Shown: piece after piece, positions 1 through 9,648 of the stretch
Numbering within the stretch: position 1 is the first letter of the stretch
Layout of the letters: every line of letters begins with the position of its first letter
Source of the DNA: Doryteuthis pealeii
Lineage: Eukaryota; Mollusca; Cephalopoda; Myopsida; Loliginidae
DNA: 64,000 nucleotides
Assembly (NCBI GenBank): GCA_023376005.1
Contig: CM042157.1
Coordinates: forward strand, 22,795,230-22,859,229
Direction of reading: 5' to 3'
Notes under the pieces: generated by a model
What the model was told of the DNA's origin: nothing
Databases searched by the model: none
Seen by the model: the letters and a program-made list of their open reading frames with translations, nothing else
Made by a program: the position numbers and the translations under genes

Positions 1-70
1 TTCGGACTCTACTCCAGCTATGGTCAGCGGAATGAAACAGGATACCCCGTGGACTGAATAAAGGGTTAAG
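1..70 (+). repeat. SINE family C, 3' fragment
   Basis: The window opens inside a repeat whose 3' part recurs at 30467-30522 and 51270-51325: 'ccagctatgg', then 'cagcggaatga', 'caggatac' and 'ccgtgga(c/t)tgaataaa'. At 51150-51325 the same 3' part follows a tRNA-like head with a B-box-like 'ggttcaatccc', so I read this as the tail of a tRNA-derived SINE cut by the window edge. Confidence 0.6.
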
Positions 71-87
71 TTCAAAGTTTCGTGATG

Positions 88-171
88 GCTCCCGATTCCG
101 ACAAGAAGGTTCCCGATTTCGACAAGAAGGTTCCCGAGTCCGAAAAGAAGGTTCCCGAGTCCGACAACAAA
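88..171 (+). repeat. 21-bp tandem repeat, four units
   Basis: Four head-to-tail 21 bp units start at 88, 109, 130 and 151, with the core 'gttcccgagtccgacaagaag' written here only in outline: gttcccga, then tccgacaagaag. The last unit runs into a family-2 palindromic arm at 172. A single unit of the same sequence forms the spacer of the full palindrome at 853-1073, so this array is an expanded spacer. The in-frame VPESDKK-like heptapeptides it would encode are a by-product of a 21 bp unit and not evidence of a protein. Confidence 0.8.
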
Positions 172-275
172 TACCTGAAGAAAGCCGGGGAGCACATCGA
201 CCGAAACGTTGTACAAATAACAATGAAGATGAGGACAATAGTCCGAATAACGCAGATAATATTAACTATTTCAAT
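172..275. repeat. palindromic family 2, single arm
   Basis: This matches the right arm of the palindrome at 976-1073: 'aaatacctgaag', 'cgaaacgttgtacaaat', 'aacaatgaagatg' and 'caatagtccgaataacgc'. The left arm is missing; the expanded 21 bp spacer array stands in its place, so this is a half-element. Confidence 0.75.
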
Positions 276-852
276 GTTTTTCTTCTTTCTGTGACTGTTT
301 CAATTTTCCATTAGACACACTTTACGAAAACAAAAACCTAAAAAAGAAAAAAAACAAATTTTACCTTTTTTTTTTCAGCTCAGCTAAAATATAAGCTAGA
401 CAGGTTGTACATTTATGAATTTGAAATTGAATTTTAGAAGATTGCTTACTAGGCGAATCGGTGAAAAAAATAATGCCTGTTAATGTAGAAGATTGCTAGC
501 GAAATGCTCTTTGATCATATTCAAAGCTCGTTACTTATTTGATTATTGAATCATAACAATATTACCCAATAGAAAAAAAATGCCTATACAATGAAAAATG
601 TGACTTTTTTATCTCTTTGTTTATTTGCCCATAACATTTGCTAAATTGAGAGTATTTGAAAGTGTTGTATTCTTACGCACTGGTTTGGTTCGGTGGGGTT
701 TCCAACTTTTGTTAATGGTATAAAAACCATGGGTTATTTAATGCCAAAACCATCCTTGTAAAAGAAGGCTTATATACCTTTAAACAAAGAAACTTAACTA
801 ATCAAGAACTTAGAACTATTTCTCTGAATGTTTGAGATGAGGCTTGAAGATT
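276..852. other. AT-rich, no feature recognised
   Basis: This stretch is AT-rich with short poly-A and poly-T runs. I see no coding frame of note and no match to the repeat families defined elsewhere in the window. Confidence 0.5.
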
Positions 853-1073
853 AGTATTATTAGCGTTATTCGGACTATTGTCCCCATCTTCATTGTTATT
901 TGTACAACGTTTCGGCCGATATACCCTCCGGCCTTCTTCAGGTATTTCTTCGAAAAGAAGGTTCCCGAGTCCGACAAGAAATACCTGAAGAAGGCCGGAA
1001 GGTATATCGGCCGAAACGTTGTACAAATAACAATGAAGATGGTGATAATAGTCCGAATAACGCTTATAATACT
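853..1073. mobile_element. palindromic (foldback) element, family 2, full copy
   Basis: Two 98 bp arms at 853-950 and 976-1073 are reverse complements with about four mismatches, around a 25 bp spacer. The arms contain 'gtccgaataacgc' and 'cggccgaaacgttgtacaa'. The transcript or single strand would form one very long hairpin. Other copies lie at 172-275 (half), 22083-22223, 42836-42985 and 48363-48420 (half). No transposase frame is present, so it is non-autonomous if mobile. I could not define a target duplication, and the superfamily is unknown. Confidence 0.85.
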
Positions 1074-1645
1074 AACTTAGAACTAGTATTAGTGAACCAC
1101 ACAGTACTGTGTGCTACACTTAACAAATAACCACAATTCTTGTACTATGAACTATACGATTTATAGCTTAGTAAATAACAAGATCTATGTCCTAGACTAA
1201 TCAAATATGAGTGAATAAGCACCTGGCGACTGTTCCAGACGAATTATATCTTAATAAATAATAACCACAGTCTTTCATGGTAGACTAAGAAAAACTAAAT
1301 TAATTTTTAGACTATTTTTGACATTGCTCATACATACGAAAATGTGAGCACTCGCTGATTTGATCATTTGTCGCATACTCTAGAGCATGGGTCCACCATG
1401 TCTTCCTCATCTTACTCTTTGGTGGGAATTAAGTGCCCACACAGCAGCTGTTTTGTAGGGTATTTCTGGCAGGATTTTTCAAAACAGTATGCAACATTCT
1501 TGTGTCGTTCACACCTAGCTTTTTCTACAACCCTTTTGTTAGAGTCCAGGAAGTGCTAACATACAATAGTACTGATACGACTGCAGCTCGGAATAATTCC
1601 CGTTTTATTTCATTAGAAAGATGGGTTTTAGATGAGTTACATATG
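1074..1645. other. no feature recognised
   Basis: Unique-looking sequence. Short frames on both strands at 1368-1725 have no recognisable domain and overlap one another in conflicting frames. Confidence 0.4.
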
Positions 1646-1649
1646 ATCA

Positions 1650-1730
1650 GGTTGAGATAGATAGATAAATATGAACAGACTAGGATGCATAGATAGATAT
1701 GACATAGATTGATATATATGTACATACTGT

Positions 1731-1769
<39 letters not shown>

Positions 1770-1770
1770 G
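1650..1770. repeat. (GATA)n microsatellite, interrupted
   Basis: Tandem gata/gatg units are densest at 1731-1769 and degenerate on both sides. The Y/L/S/I-rich reverse-strand peptides over it are translations of this repeat. Confidence 0.9.
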
Positions 1771-2582
1771 ACACCGACAGAAATATCATAGATAGATATT
1801 TAAGATAGATCTGATATACAAAATGAAAAGTATCGAGATTGAAGCTGTATTTTTCAAGATAGAAATGAACAATAAATGTAACGTTAATTTTTTTTTTCAG
1901 AATATAAGGTGAGTCAAAAAGTACAGATTTTAAAGCTGTATTTACCAAGGTGGAAATGAAGAATGAATGGAACGTTAATTTTCCACATTACCAGGTGTAT
2001 GAAGAAGTACCGAAAATCTCAATACTTTTTACACACCTTGTATAATATACACATTAGATTATGCATTTATTTTTTGTGTTGTATATAATCTTAAATGTCT
2101 TGTTTTCACACCTCACAGTTTATTTGAATTCCAGACAAACCGCCGTCGTCTTAAGCAAGCCATTTTCCCCCATGTTTAGCTCTCGTTTACCCAAGTATGG
2201 ATTTTTGTTTTATATCATTAGAGAATTCCAACCATTTTCTAATAATAAGAACTTCCTTTTAAAACGAATGAGTTTCTATAAGGAATCTCAAAGACATTTA
2301 TATTTCTTTGATCACGTCTATTTTAATAATATTTATTTGTGTCTACTTTTCCTCAAAAAAGAAAAAAAAACGGATATAATACACCTTAATGTTTAATTCA
2401 GGAATTTCTTTATTATATTTCCATTGTTAATGTTTTCTGAGTCGATTTTTTATATATATCTGACTTTTGTTAAAAGCATCACATCAGTCGCAAATAGGTT
2501 TTTCCTAAATCGTAATAGTCGCCTACTTATCCGTGCACAAACATTATGAGAATTAATTCTCACCTTCCCCCCTTCCTTACCT
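1771..2582. other. AT-rich, with a short internal direct repeat
   Basis: An imperfect direct repeat is visible at about 1842-1894 and 1934-1984. Both have 'agctgtattt', a 'gaaatga' segment and 'aacgttaatttt'. The second unit follows 'aggtgagtcaaaaagtacag'. It may be a decayed transposon end, but no inverted partner was found. Nothing else is recognised up to 2582. Confidence 0.4.
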
Positions 2583-2790
2583 ATGTCATTAGTAGTGAGG
2601 GTATTTACCTCGTATCTCACATATGCGGGTATGACACAAGGTCGTTTAATGTGGGACCACTCACGAACCGAAGCTCCTGGGATGACAGGCACAAAAATGC
2701 GTAGATCGCGTCGGCATTCACTCTCAAGGCAGAAGCCTCAGTCACTGGGCAATAAACCCAGCCCTGCCCCTTTGTTGATAATTTTCTAAG
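2583..2790 (-). repeat. SINE family B, body and 3' end
   Basis: Read on the reverse strand this gives the family-B order: 'gggcagggctgggtttattg', 'cactg', 'aatgccgacgcgatc', 'gcatttttgt', 'atcccaggagcttcgg', 'accttgtgtcatacccgcat' and a terminal 'gtaaatacc'. The same order occurs at 12826-13135 (+), 15385-15655 (-), 15700-15965 (-) and in the U2-headed copy at 59731-59957 (-). The head is absent. Confidence 0.75.
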
Positions 2791-3416
2791 TCCAGAGCCC
2801 AATTCCTCAAAGGATTTATCAAAAATAGCTAAAAATGGTCTTTTCATTTCAAGTTACCTGTTATTTCCCTTAAATTAAAGACTTCTAAATATGTTTAATA
2901 TTACATTTAAACAAAGGCTATCATTTGGGGTAGATATGGAAAATTAATGTGACTTCCGGCCGGGTGGAATGAGGCGGTATAGGACGTTAAGAGTTAAATC
3001 TAGGCGGAAGGTGTTGCCTTGGGGGATAGTCCTCTGGGATCAAGCCGTTAATTGCAAAACTGGTCAGTGGCCGTCTCGAAGTGCGAGTGAAAAGTGAGAG
3101 GGTAGTGGGAATAGTTGCCAATTAGGCGGTAACTTTTCCCTTTCGTTTTTCTTGCTTGTACCTAACACTCCTGTCAACACAGTTTGGTTCTGTGTTTGCT
3201 AATTGACGGGACTTTTTGGTTTGACAACATTCAACTCGGCAAGGCACTAAGTCATACTTCCTCTATAAACTAAGAGTGAGAGGGGGTCGCGTCATACTAG
3301 TGGTTAGCAGCGGAGCCCACTAAATTTCACAACTACCCTTTTCTACCTAGCCGGGTGGTCCTACCTATATTCGCTACAGGCCCTTCCCCGCTTGCGTTAG
3401 AAATGTACAATTTACA
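2791..3416. other. mostly unassigned; SINE-B body fragment near 3020-3080
   Basis: The part at about 3020-3080 ('ggatagtcctctgggatcaa', 'gccgttaatt', 'tcagtggc') matches the reverse of the family-B body at 15577-15640. The rest, 3090-3416, is moderately GC-rich with no motif I can place. Confidence 0.45.
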
Positions 3417-4010
3417 TCTTATTATAATGGAGATTGTGAGTTTTTCTGTCTGTAACCGAAACTCTATCACTACTCAAGTCACAATTCCCTTAGTTATTTA
3501 AGTCACATTCACCATGAATTTATCATTATTTTAACCTCAATTATTAATAAAATTATTCTACATTATTTATACTGATGGCCATATCTACATACTAACAACA
3601 TGCAATTGTATTTATATATACAACAAAATTGCGGTTTACAGTATGAATGGGAAGTCTAATTTGCATATTGATATTAAAAATGTAATTTTAATAAATATGT
3701 GCTTAGTTTTATTGGTTTCTAACTGTTTGGTTTTATCTTATTGAATATGAGCAAAAATCTCGGATATAAATCTTAAAAGAAATCCCTGAACTAAATAGTT
3801 AAATTAGGAAAATTTACCAATGAAAGACGGGAGTAATGGAAATTGATGGAAGAGTTAGTTTCAAAGTTGTTCTATTTTCCGATTATACCCCCTCTGTTCC
3901 AAATCATTTTATCTGCATTCTTATTCAGTTTCATTAGCCTTTCTAATTTAACATATTTTATTATATTAAAACTTAAATACTTGCACCCGGAAGGTGCATA
4001 TATTTGCTAG
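3417..4010 (+). mobile_element. non-autonomous Helitron, copy 1 (594 bp)
   Basis: The copy starts with TC ('tcttattataatgg') directly after an A and ends with CTAG directly before a T. A hairpin of gcacc (3983-3987) and ggtgc (3993-3997) lies 9 bases before the CTAG. TC start, CTRR end, subterminal GC hairpin and A/T insertion are the known hallmarks of Helitrons. No inverted terminal repeats, target duplication or Rep/helicase frame are seen, so it is non-autonomous. Related copies are at 13213-13856, 26497-27116, 47306-47940 and 62913-63555 (reverse). Confidence 0.85.
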
Positions 4011-4735
4011 TCTAACTTAAAGAGAAAGGCTTGAATAAACATTCTATTTGTAGTATCGTATGCAAATGAGACAGACTACATTCTCATTTGAATACGATAT
4101 TACACCTTCCTGAACCGAAATGGTTTAATGCCCTTCGTAGATCTCCGACTTCTGAATATTCCATTTGGCTCGTTTCTGTTAAAACGTCTTTTGGACAAGT
4201 GAGTGTCCAAGAGAACGAAGAGTTTGGTTCAATGTTTGAAATTATAGCACAGACGGTTGGGAACTGTTGCTTCCGACCATACAACTGGATATCATCAAGA
4301 TCATAGAACAATGACCAGAGATATGCCCGAAAACACTAGTTCCTATAGATTTGGAAGATACGTACGCTCCTTGAATCCAAACGCCCGTTCTATTTTGAGT
4401 ATGGAAGAATGTTAGCGATAAAAAAATCATACTTATTACATTCAAGGCTGTGCGCGTGAAACATACTCTATATTCAGCAGAGTGAGCTTTGAACAGCTTC
4501 TTTTTTTTTTTTTTTTTTTTTTTTTGCTTGTTTCCTAGACTGAAATAGAATATCAAAAGAGATACGATGTCAGTTTCACACTCTATCGAAAAGAAAATTT
4601 AAATAATGGTGAATTCGCGAACTGTACAGAATTCCAAGGATTCTATTCAAAAAAAAAAAAAAAGTTCATTTCTTGCTAAATGCAGTTTCAGCTTCGACAA
4701 TTTTTGACACACCTCATCTATAATGAGGTGTGGCA
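4011..4735. other. unassigned; poly-T run at 4500-4525
   Basis: Overlapping frames on both strands at 4084-4311 have no recognisable domain. A homopolymer T run of about 25 lies at 4500-4525 and a poly-A run at 4650-4663. Confidence 0.4.
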
Positions 4736-5022
4736 GTGCGTGGTGTAATGGTTAGAGTCGTAGGAAATGAACTCGTCGACCCGAGTTCAAATCCTGGACG
4801 AGGCTGTTCGCATTTCGCATAGTGCTAATACCATTAGAAAGGTATGCATCCGTCTACTCTCCCTCCAGCTATGGGTAAATAGTAGGACTGACTAGGCTCA
4901 TTAACCATGCTTAGGTAACCAGTCTAGGAGAAGAAAAACTCTGAATTAAAACCTGTTTAATTCCGCTTAAGAAATTGACCTTGTGTCACATCCTGCTCGT
5001 ACGGAGGTGTTGGTATATATAT
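4736..5022 (+). repeat. SINE family A, near full-length
   Basis: This tRNA-derived SINE begins 'gtgcgtggtgtaatggttag' (A-box region) and continues with 'cgagttcaaatcctgg' (B-box region). The tRNA-unrelated body follows: 'gctaatacc', 'ctccctccagctatggg', 'taaccatgctt', 'actctgaatt', 'gcttaagaaattgacc', 'cacatcctgctcg' and 'ggttggt'-like, then (AT)n. It is the commonest repeat of the window. Octopus tRNA-derived SINEs of this kind are known (the OR families); the exact family assignment is inference. Confidence 0.88.
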
Positions 5023-5186
5023 GTATGGGATTTTTATCCCGAAATATTAAGAATTGAGAATAAATCGCAGGTTAAAAAATAACACCAGAGTTGCCTTCTT
5101 TTTTCTTTACACTTGCATTGTGACAGCCTTGAAAACCAACCAGCAAACCAATATAAACACAATGCTTAAAACAAATTACAAAACCC

Positions 5187-5189
<3 letters not shown>

Positions 5190-5231
<42 letters not shown>
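5190..5231. repeat. (AT)n microsatellite
   Basis: About 20 AT units. The IYIYIY peptides over it are repeat translations. Confidence 0.97.
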
Positions 5232-5235
<4 letters not shown>

Positions 5236-5437
5236 AACTCTGAATTCAAAATTCCTGAGGTCGGTCGTTGATAGGAAAGATTGGGTTTGCGGCAACCCTT
5301 CATGCACCAATTCTTTCCTATCGACTGTGCAAAAAAGTGTGGATGGTCCAACACAAACTTCACCACTATAAACAAATCACTGTGTGGGTGTTCATTGTGT
5401 GTGAACCCTCATGCGTCGAAAATCGAGAGAGATTCAT

Positions 5438-5460
5438 AATATATATATATATATATATAT
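5438..5460. repeat. (AT)n microsatellite abutting a palindromic element
   Basis: A short AT run ends exactly where the palindromic element begins at 5461. Confidence 0.9.
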
Positions 5461-5675
5461 TTGGGAGAATATGTGCTTAACTGAAGTCAGACCTAATTTT
5501 TTGAAAGTTAATTCATTAATGATTAATTAGGCAGGATTTAACTACTTAAATGTAAGGCTAAACAAATCGAGAAAAATCAATCTCTGAATGTACATTAAAT
5601 CCCACCTAATTAATCATTAATGAATTAACTTTCAAAAAATTAGGTCTGACTTCAATTAAGCACATATTCTCCCAA
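5461..5675. mobile_element. palindromic (foldback) element, family 1
   Basis: The ends 'ttgggagaat' and 'attctcccaa' begin inverted arms of about 80 bp (5461-5541 and about 5596-5675) with about three mismatches. The spacer contains 'aaatgtaaggctaaacaaat' and 'cgagaaaaatcaatctctg'. Sequence just outside the right end ('ggcggctgaaaatagct') is shared with other copies, so the true element may be longer. Copies: 7026-7341, 18456-18660, 31083-31340 and 51928-52170. There is no coding capacity. Confidence 0.85.
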
Positions 5676-6119
5676 ATATTGGCGGCTGAAAATAGCTATA
5701 TTTGTTTACGTTCATATATATATATATATATATATTATATATACATGATGCGTGAGATGTACATAAGAGAGTCAAAGAGAACGCACAAAGCCTCCATCCG
5801 TTAGAAGTAACACACCGGATGTGTATTCTCTCTACAGGACAGGGGGAACTATAGCCCATAGTTATTTCATGTACCTAATACACGAGAGCTTTCTCCTCTA
5901 CCCGGCTTCGCAGAAATAACACGCACCAGTTACATCTTTTCTTTCATGGGATTTTTTTTTTTTTTGCTTAGGTATCGCGTGCATTTTACTCGGAAGCTTT
6001 TACACACCTGTGAGTTTTATCTTCCTTCTCAGTCTACATTTTACATACAAATGTTATTTGACTATAGGACATTCATTCTTTTACACAATCACCAATCCCT
6101 TGTGTCTATTTTGTTTTCA

Positions 6120-6120
<1 letters not shown>
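5676..6120. other. unassigned; AT run 5713-5744
   Basis: A broken (AT)n lies at 5713-5744. Nothing else is recognised; the small overlapping frames lack domains. Confidence 0.4.

Positions 6121-6201
<81 letters not shown>
6121..6201. repeat. compound (AC)n(AT)n microsatellite
   Basis: About 21 AC units run directly into about 19 AT units. The H/T and I/Y repeat peptides here are artefacts. Confidence 0.97.
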
Positions 6202-6206
<5 letters not shown>

Positions 6207-6440
6207 CTAAAAGTAGAGGAATCATATGTAAAATGGGGAGGTGATATTTTTATTATGAATTAAATAATAAAATAAAAGGGGATACGAAGGCCTTTTCGAC
6301 CGGTACTTTTTCAAGTATTTACACCGGTTGACAATTAAAAGTCAGAAATGTAAAGAATTTGTTAAGAACAAATGGGGTAAACCAGAGAGTGGGGAGGGGG
6401 ACAAAAATGGGGAAAGAGGGGTATGTGTGTGTGCCCTAGG

Positions 6441-6744
6441 TTAAACCAGGGTTATGAATACCTCCCAGTAAATAGATGGAGTGTCTCGGTGTTTGTCTGC
6501 ACAGAGTAGGTCTAAGAAAAGAAATACAGCCTCAAGGACTGCTAGATGTTGCTTAGACCTAGCTCTGTGCAGAATAGAGAAGCACTCATCTGTGTAATCG
6601 GACAAACAAGCATTCATAGAAAGGTGCTCAGCGATCACTGAGTCAAATGCTTGGGATAACCCGGATGTATTGTTTGCGACGGCATTACGAAGTACTCGGG
6701 GGACGTGTTGCTTCATTCTAATTTCGAGTCTTTGGGATGTACGC

Positions 6745-6755
<11 letters not shown>
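6441..6755 (-). pseudogene. Penelope-like element GIY-YIG endonuclease, C-terminal fragment
   Basis: The reverse frame from 6755 down to a stop near 6441 begins YIGRTSQRLEIRMKQHVPR and continues through AFDSVIAEHLSMN, a conserved ILHRARSKQHLAVLEA block and LLCADKH. This order (YIGRT-QRL--R--QH, then IAEHL, then R-RS--HL-VLEA-----LC) matches the GIY-YIG nuclease domain at the C-terminus of Penelope-like retroelements, which nicks DNA for target-primed reverse transcription. The first half of the domain, with the GIY motif, and the whole reverse transcriptase are absent. Upstream the frame runs into the (AT)/(GT)/(TCTG) microsatellite at 6748-6840, so the copy is truncated and cannot work alone. 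About 10-15 residues after LLCADKH look like read-through beyond the normal end. Confidence 0.75.
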
Positions 6756-6820
<65 letters not shown>

Positions 6821-6840
6821 TGTCTGTCTGTCTGTCTGTT
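6748..6840. repeat. compound (AT)n(GT)n(TCTG)n microsatellite
   Basis: AT units (about 6750-6776), GT units (6777-6818) and tctg units (6819-6839) follow one another. The array sits exactly at the truncated 5' side of the Penelope-like fragment. Confidence 0.95.
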
Positions 6841-6857
6841 CCCATTCTGTAAGTGAT

Positions 6858-7005
6858 GACAGCCTAATGGTTAACGTGTCGGACAGACAACCAACCGATC
6901 GGATTTCAATTCCGGTTGTAGGTAGCTTACAAAATGTCTAGTCACACTGAAGAGACTTGATAAGTCTAAACACGTGTCTGTGGATGACCCTATATATACA
7001 TGAGA
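6858..7005 (+). repeat. SINE family D
   Basis: A tRNA-like head: 'cagcctaatggttaacgtgt' (A-box-like) and 'ggatttcaattccggttgta' (B-box-like). It is followed by a short body ending 'acacgtgtctgtggatgacc', then 'ctatatata'. The reverse of this 3' part is found at 34322-34470 and 55118-55285. CCA, intron and normal arm spacing are not seen, so I do not call a tRNA gene. Confidence 0.7.
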
Positions 7006-7025
7006 ATAAACAAACAAATAATGTG

Positions 7026-7341
7026 TTTGATATGGCTTTTTTAGCCGACAATTTTGGGGTGAATATGTGCTTGATTGAAGTCGTACCTAATTTTGAAAAT
7101 TAATTAATTGATAATTAATGAATTAGGCGGGCATACCTATTCAAATGTAAGGCTAGACAAATCGAGAAAATCAATCTCTGTACGTACATTTTAGCCTATT
7201 AGACCTCATCAGCAGAGCTATAGACAGAAAGACTGCAGAGATTGATTTTTCTCGATTTGTTTAGCCTTACATTTGAATTAATTATCAATTAATGAATTTT
7301 CAAAATTAGGTACGACTTCAATTAAGCACATATTCTCCCAA
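7026..7341. mobile_element. palindromic element family 1, longer copy
   Basis: The left flank ('ggcttttttagccgacaatt') and the inverted arms ('gaatatgtgctt', 'cctaattttgaaaatta', 'atgtaaggct') match family 1. The centre is longer than in the 5461 copy: about 50 extra bases include 'cctcatcagcagagctatag'. The right end stops at an (AT)n run. Confidence 0.8.
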
Positions 7342-7382
7342 ATATATATATATATATATATATAATATATATATATATATAA
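7341..7382. repeat. (AT)n microsatellite
   Basis: Interrupted AT run directly downstream of the palindromic element. Confidence 0.93.
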
Positions 7383-7677
7383 TATTCGACAATATGTAAA
7401 GAAAATGTTTTCAAAAATATAACAGACACAGGATGTTATGATCAAAGGAAAGATTTGTATATGTCTATACTTAAGTATTTTGGTTTATGATAAACCATCA
7501 TCAGAACACCCACAGAATGCGAAAGGGAGTTTAACTGTTTTAATACACACATCTGTATGTATGTAAAGGCCACCATAGAGTGCTCCATCCCTTTTATTAG
7601 AGAGCATTGCGTTTACGCTTTAGTTGGTGGTCGTTAGCGAAATTCCCTCCAAAGTGCTCAACCCAGGTATATGGGAG

Positions 7678-7679
<2 letters not shown>
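7383..7679. other. unassigned spacer
   Basis: It contains 'tggtttatgataaaccatca', a short inverted repeat near 7480-7500 of the kind often found in small dispersed elements. No second copy was found, so the class is left open. Confidence 0.35.

Positions 7680-7732
<53 letters not shown>
7680..7732. repeat. (AT)n microsatellite
   Basis: About 26 AT units end where a LINE 3' remnant begins. Confidence 0.96.
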
Positions 7733-7734
<2 letters not shown>

Positions 7735-7999
7735 TGATTGCCGCTTCATGACAGAATAAGGATATTTCTACAAGTAGTTCAGTTGTGAGCAGTTGTGATC
7801 ACGCAGATGGCCCACGGATCCAGCTTGTTTTATGTACCCTGTCACACATATGAAACCCTCGACATACAGGCCCTGCCACACAGGTCAGACTTCAATGTAG
7901 GAAATGTTCCCATGGCGTCCGTCATGTGTCGCTTCAGGATGGAGGACTCGAGTTACCTTATCTCAAACTTCTTACAGCTACCATGGGCCTGCCATGATA
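7733..7999 (-). pseudogene. LINE 3' remnant (zinc-finger C-terminus type), decayed
   Basis: On the reverse strand this is homologous to 63563-63845, sharing 'ggtgattgcc', 'cttca', 'agaataagg', 'acaagtagttc', 'cctgccacacaggtca'-like and 'ccgtcatgtg'. In that better copy the reverse frame reads DLCGSACLSRVGLLGHIRSH, the Cys/His block found near the end of many non-LTR retrotransposon polyproteins. Here the frame is broken by indels. It is bounded by (AT)n on both sides. Confidence 0.6.
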
Positions 8000-8023
8000 A
8001 TATATATATATATATATATATAA
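8000..8023. repeat. (AT)n microsatellite
   Basis: Short AT run between the LINE remnant and the reverse-strand SINE E. Confidence 0.9.
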
Positions 8024-8034
8024 GTAAAGTCGAC

Positions 8035-8277
8035 GGGGCGGCCTAAAGTCGGTATCAGCCAGTCAGCGAGGGAGTCTATCCCCTTTTCAATAGCGCTAGA
8101 CCAAGGAGATTGTTTTTAGCATCTGAGGTGGAGCGCCACACCTACCATCAGCTCCTTACTTTACCACACAGATCCCTGTGCTACTCATACGCTGAGTTGG
8201 CGGGGACCGGTATCGAACTATGAACCTTGTGGCTTCTAGCCGAACGCTCTACCGACTGAGCTAACCCGGCCCCTAGT
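8035..8277 (-). repeat. SINE family E, tRNA-like head and body
   Basis: Read in reverse it starts 'gggccgggttagctcagtcg' (A-box), then 'gtagagcgttcggct' and 'gttcatagttcgatacc' (B-box-like). The body has 'ccaactcagcgtatgagtag' and 'cacagggatctgtg'. The head resembles a tRNA closely, but the anticodon-arm region is followed by shared repeat sequence, also seen at 52558-52925. It is therefore a SINE head and not a tRNA gene. Confidence 0.78.
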
Positions 8278-8608
8278 GAAGACAAAGTCAACGACGCTAG
8301 GTAACTGTCAGTTATTCGCCCATGCGATTTTAGAAAAAAACATGGAATTATGTGTACCTATTTGTCATTATATACTGTTGTGTGGTGCATCATGGGAAGG
8401 GTGGTCAAGGATTTTATGGCATAATGCGAATGCTGGTTTACTTCATGTAGATTTCTGTGAAGGCCGTTTTGGTTTTCTTTCTCGTTTTGAAATCAACGAT
8501 TTCTCTTTCTTTTGTAGTAATGTCGTCGGTGCTTCCATCTAATTCCATTTATAAGATTTTCTACTTATTCTATGGGTATTAAAGTATAGTGGGAGTGGTG
8601 GTACAAGG

Positions 8609-8612
<4 letters not shown>
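8278..8612. other. no feature recognised
   Basis: An 88-codon forward frame at 8276-8542 has no recognisable domain and no supporting signal. I treat it as chance. Confidence 0.4.

Positions 8613-8669
<57 letters not shown>
8613..8669. repeat. (AT)n microsatellite
   Basis: About 28 uninterrupted AT units. Confidence 0.97.
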
Positions 8670-8839
8670 CTTATACTATTTTCTCTAGCAAAGATGTTTA
8701 TGGTATGTTCAAGTAGTCACTCATTTATTCCTGTCTACACTAATTATATCAAAAGAGAACAAGCAAAACCATTAAAATTCCTAAGTAAGCCATAACTTTC
8801 ACTTGAGAATAGTTTTAAAAAGTATTTCTTAGTTTAACG

Positions 8840-8841
<2 letters not shown>

Positions 8842-8918
<77 letters not shown>
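8842..8918. repeat. (AT)n microsatellite, one G interruption
   Basis: About 38 AT units with a single 'gt' interruption at 8884. Confidence 0.97.
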
Positions 8919-8919
<1 letters not shown>

Positions 8920-9207
8920 GTAATGAAGGAAACACTCTAAACTTGCTTCATTACAATAATTTATTTCAAGCGTATTACTGCGACATCTTCAGGTGATCAC
9001 AAGAACATGACTCTTACTGAGAATTTCCCAAAGTAATATCTCTTTTAAATCTATCAATTTAGGGGAGGGAGGGTTGGTGTCTTAGTTTGGAATGGGTCGG
9101 ATTATATTCTTTGAATGAGGCGGGGAGGTCTATGCTTTTGATGAGGTGTGGCTTAGATAGGGGACCGATTCTTGGGGAAAATAGTAGTAAAAGTGTATAT
9201 AAAAACA

Positions 9208-9262
<55 letters not shown>

Positions 9263-9300
9263 TGTGTGTGTGTCTGTGTCTGTGTGTTTGTGTGTTTCTG
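9208..9300. repeat. compound (AT)n(GT)n microsatellite
   Basis: AT units pass into GT units, then a degenerate 'tgtgtctgtg' tail. The V/C-rich peptides are artefacts. Confidence 0.95.
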
Positions 9301-9340
9301 AGTCTATGCGTCTCTGTGTGTTGTTTATCCAGCTACTCCG

Positions 9341-9645
9341 AAAATGGAAAAATTGACAAATATCTGGACCTTGCCAGAGAACTGAAAAAGTTATGGAATA
9401 TGAAAGTGAAAGTGATACCAATTGTAGTTGGTGCACTTGGAACAGTCTCAAAAGGATTGGAAAAGGGTTTGGAAAGTTTGGAAATCAGAGGAAGGGTTGA
9501 AACCATTCAGAACACTGCACTGCTGCAATCTGCCAGAATACTCAGAAGATTCCTGGAGACCTGGGGAGACTTGCTGTCACTCAGACTACAGTGAAAGACC
9601 ATCAGCTAATGCTGGTGTGAAAACTCAAAGGAGCAAATAATAATA
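9341..9645 (+). pseudogene. LINE (non-LTR retrotransposon) 3' end, copy 1
   Basis: Forward frame 9340-9594 encodes DLARELKKLWNMKVKVIPIV, then a VGALGTV block and LLQSARILRRFLETWGDL. The pattern LW-----V-PIVVGALGT...-TIQ--ALL-SARILRR-LE is the C-terminal end of many metazoan retrotransposon reverse-transcriptase polyproteins. Only the last about 85 residues remain, followed by a short 3' end and an (AAT)n tail at 9636-9650. This is a 5'-truncated insertion. The clade is not determined. Confidence 0.7.
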
Positions 9646-9648
9646 ATC

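Noticed and set aside
82..294. Small protein with VPESDKK repeats
   Set aside because: It is made by a 21 bp tandem repeat continuing into a palindromic arm. The same arm is found in non-coding contexts elsewhere.
8276..8542. 88-codon forward frame as a host gene
   Set aside because: No domain, no codon pattern or splice context that I can support; length is within chance expectation.
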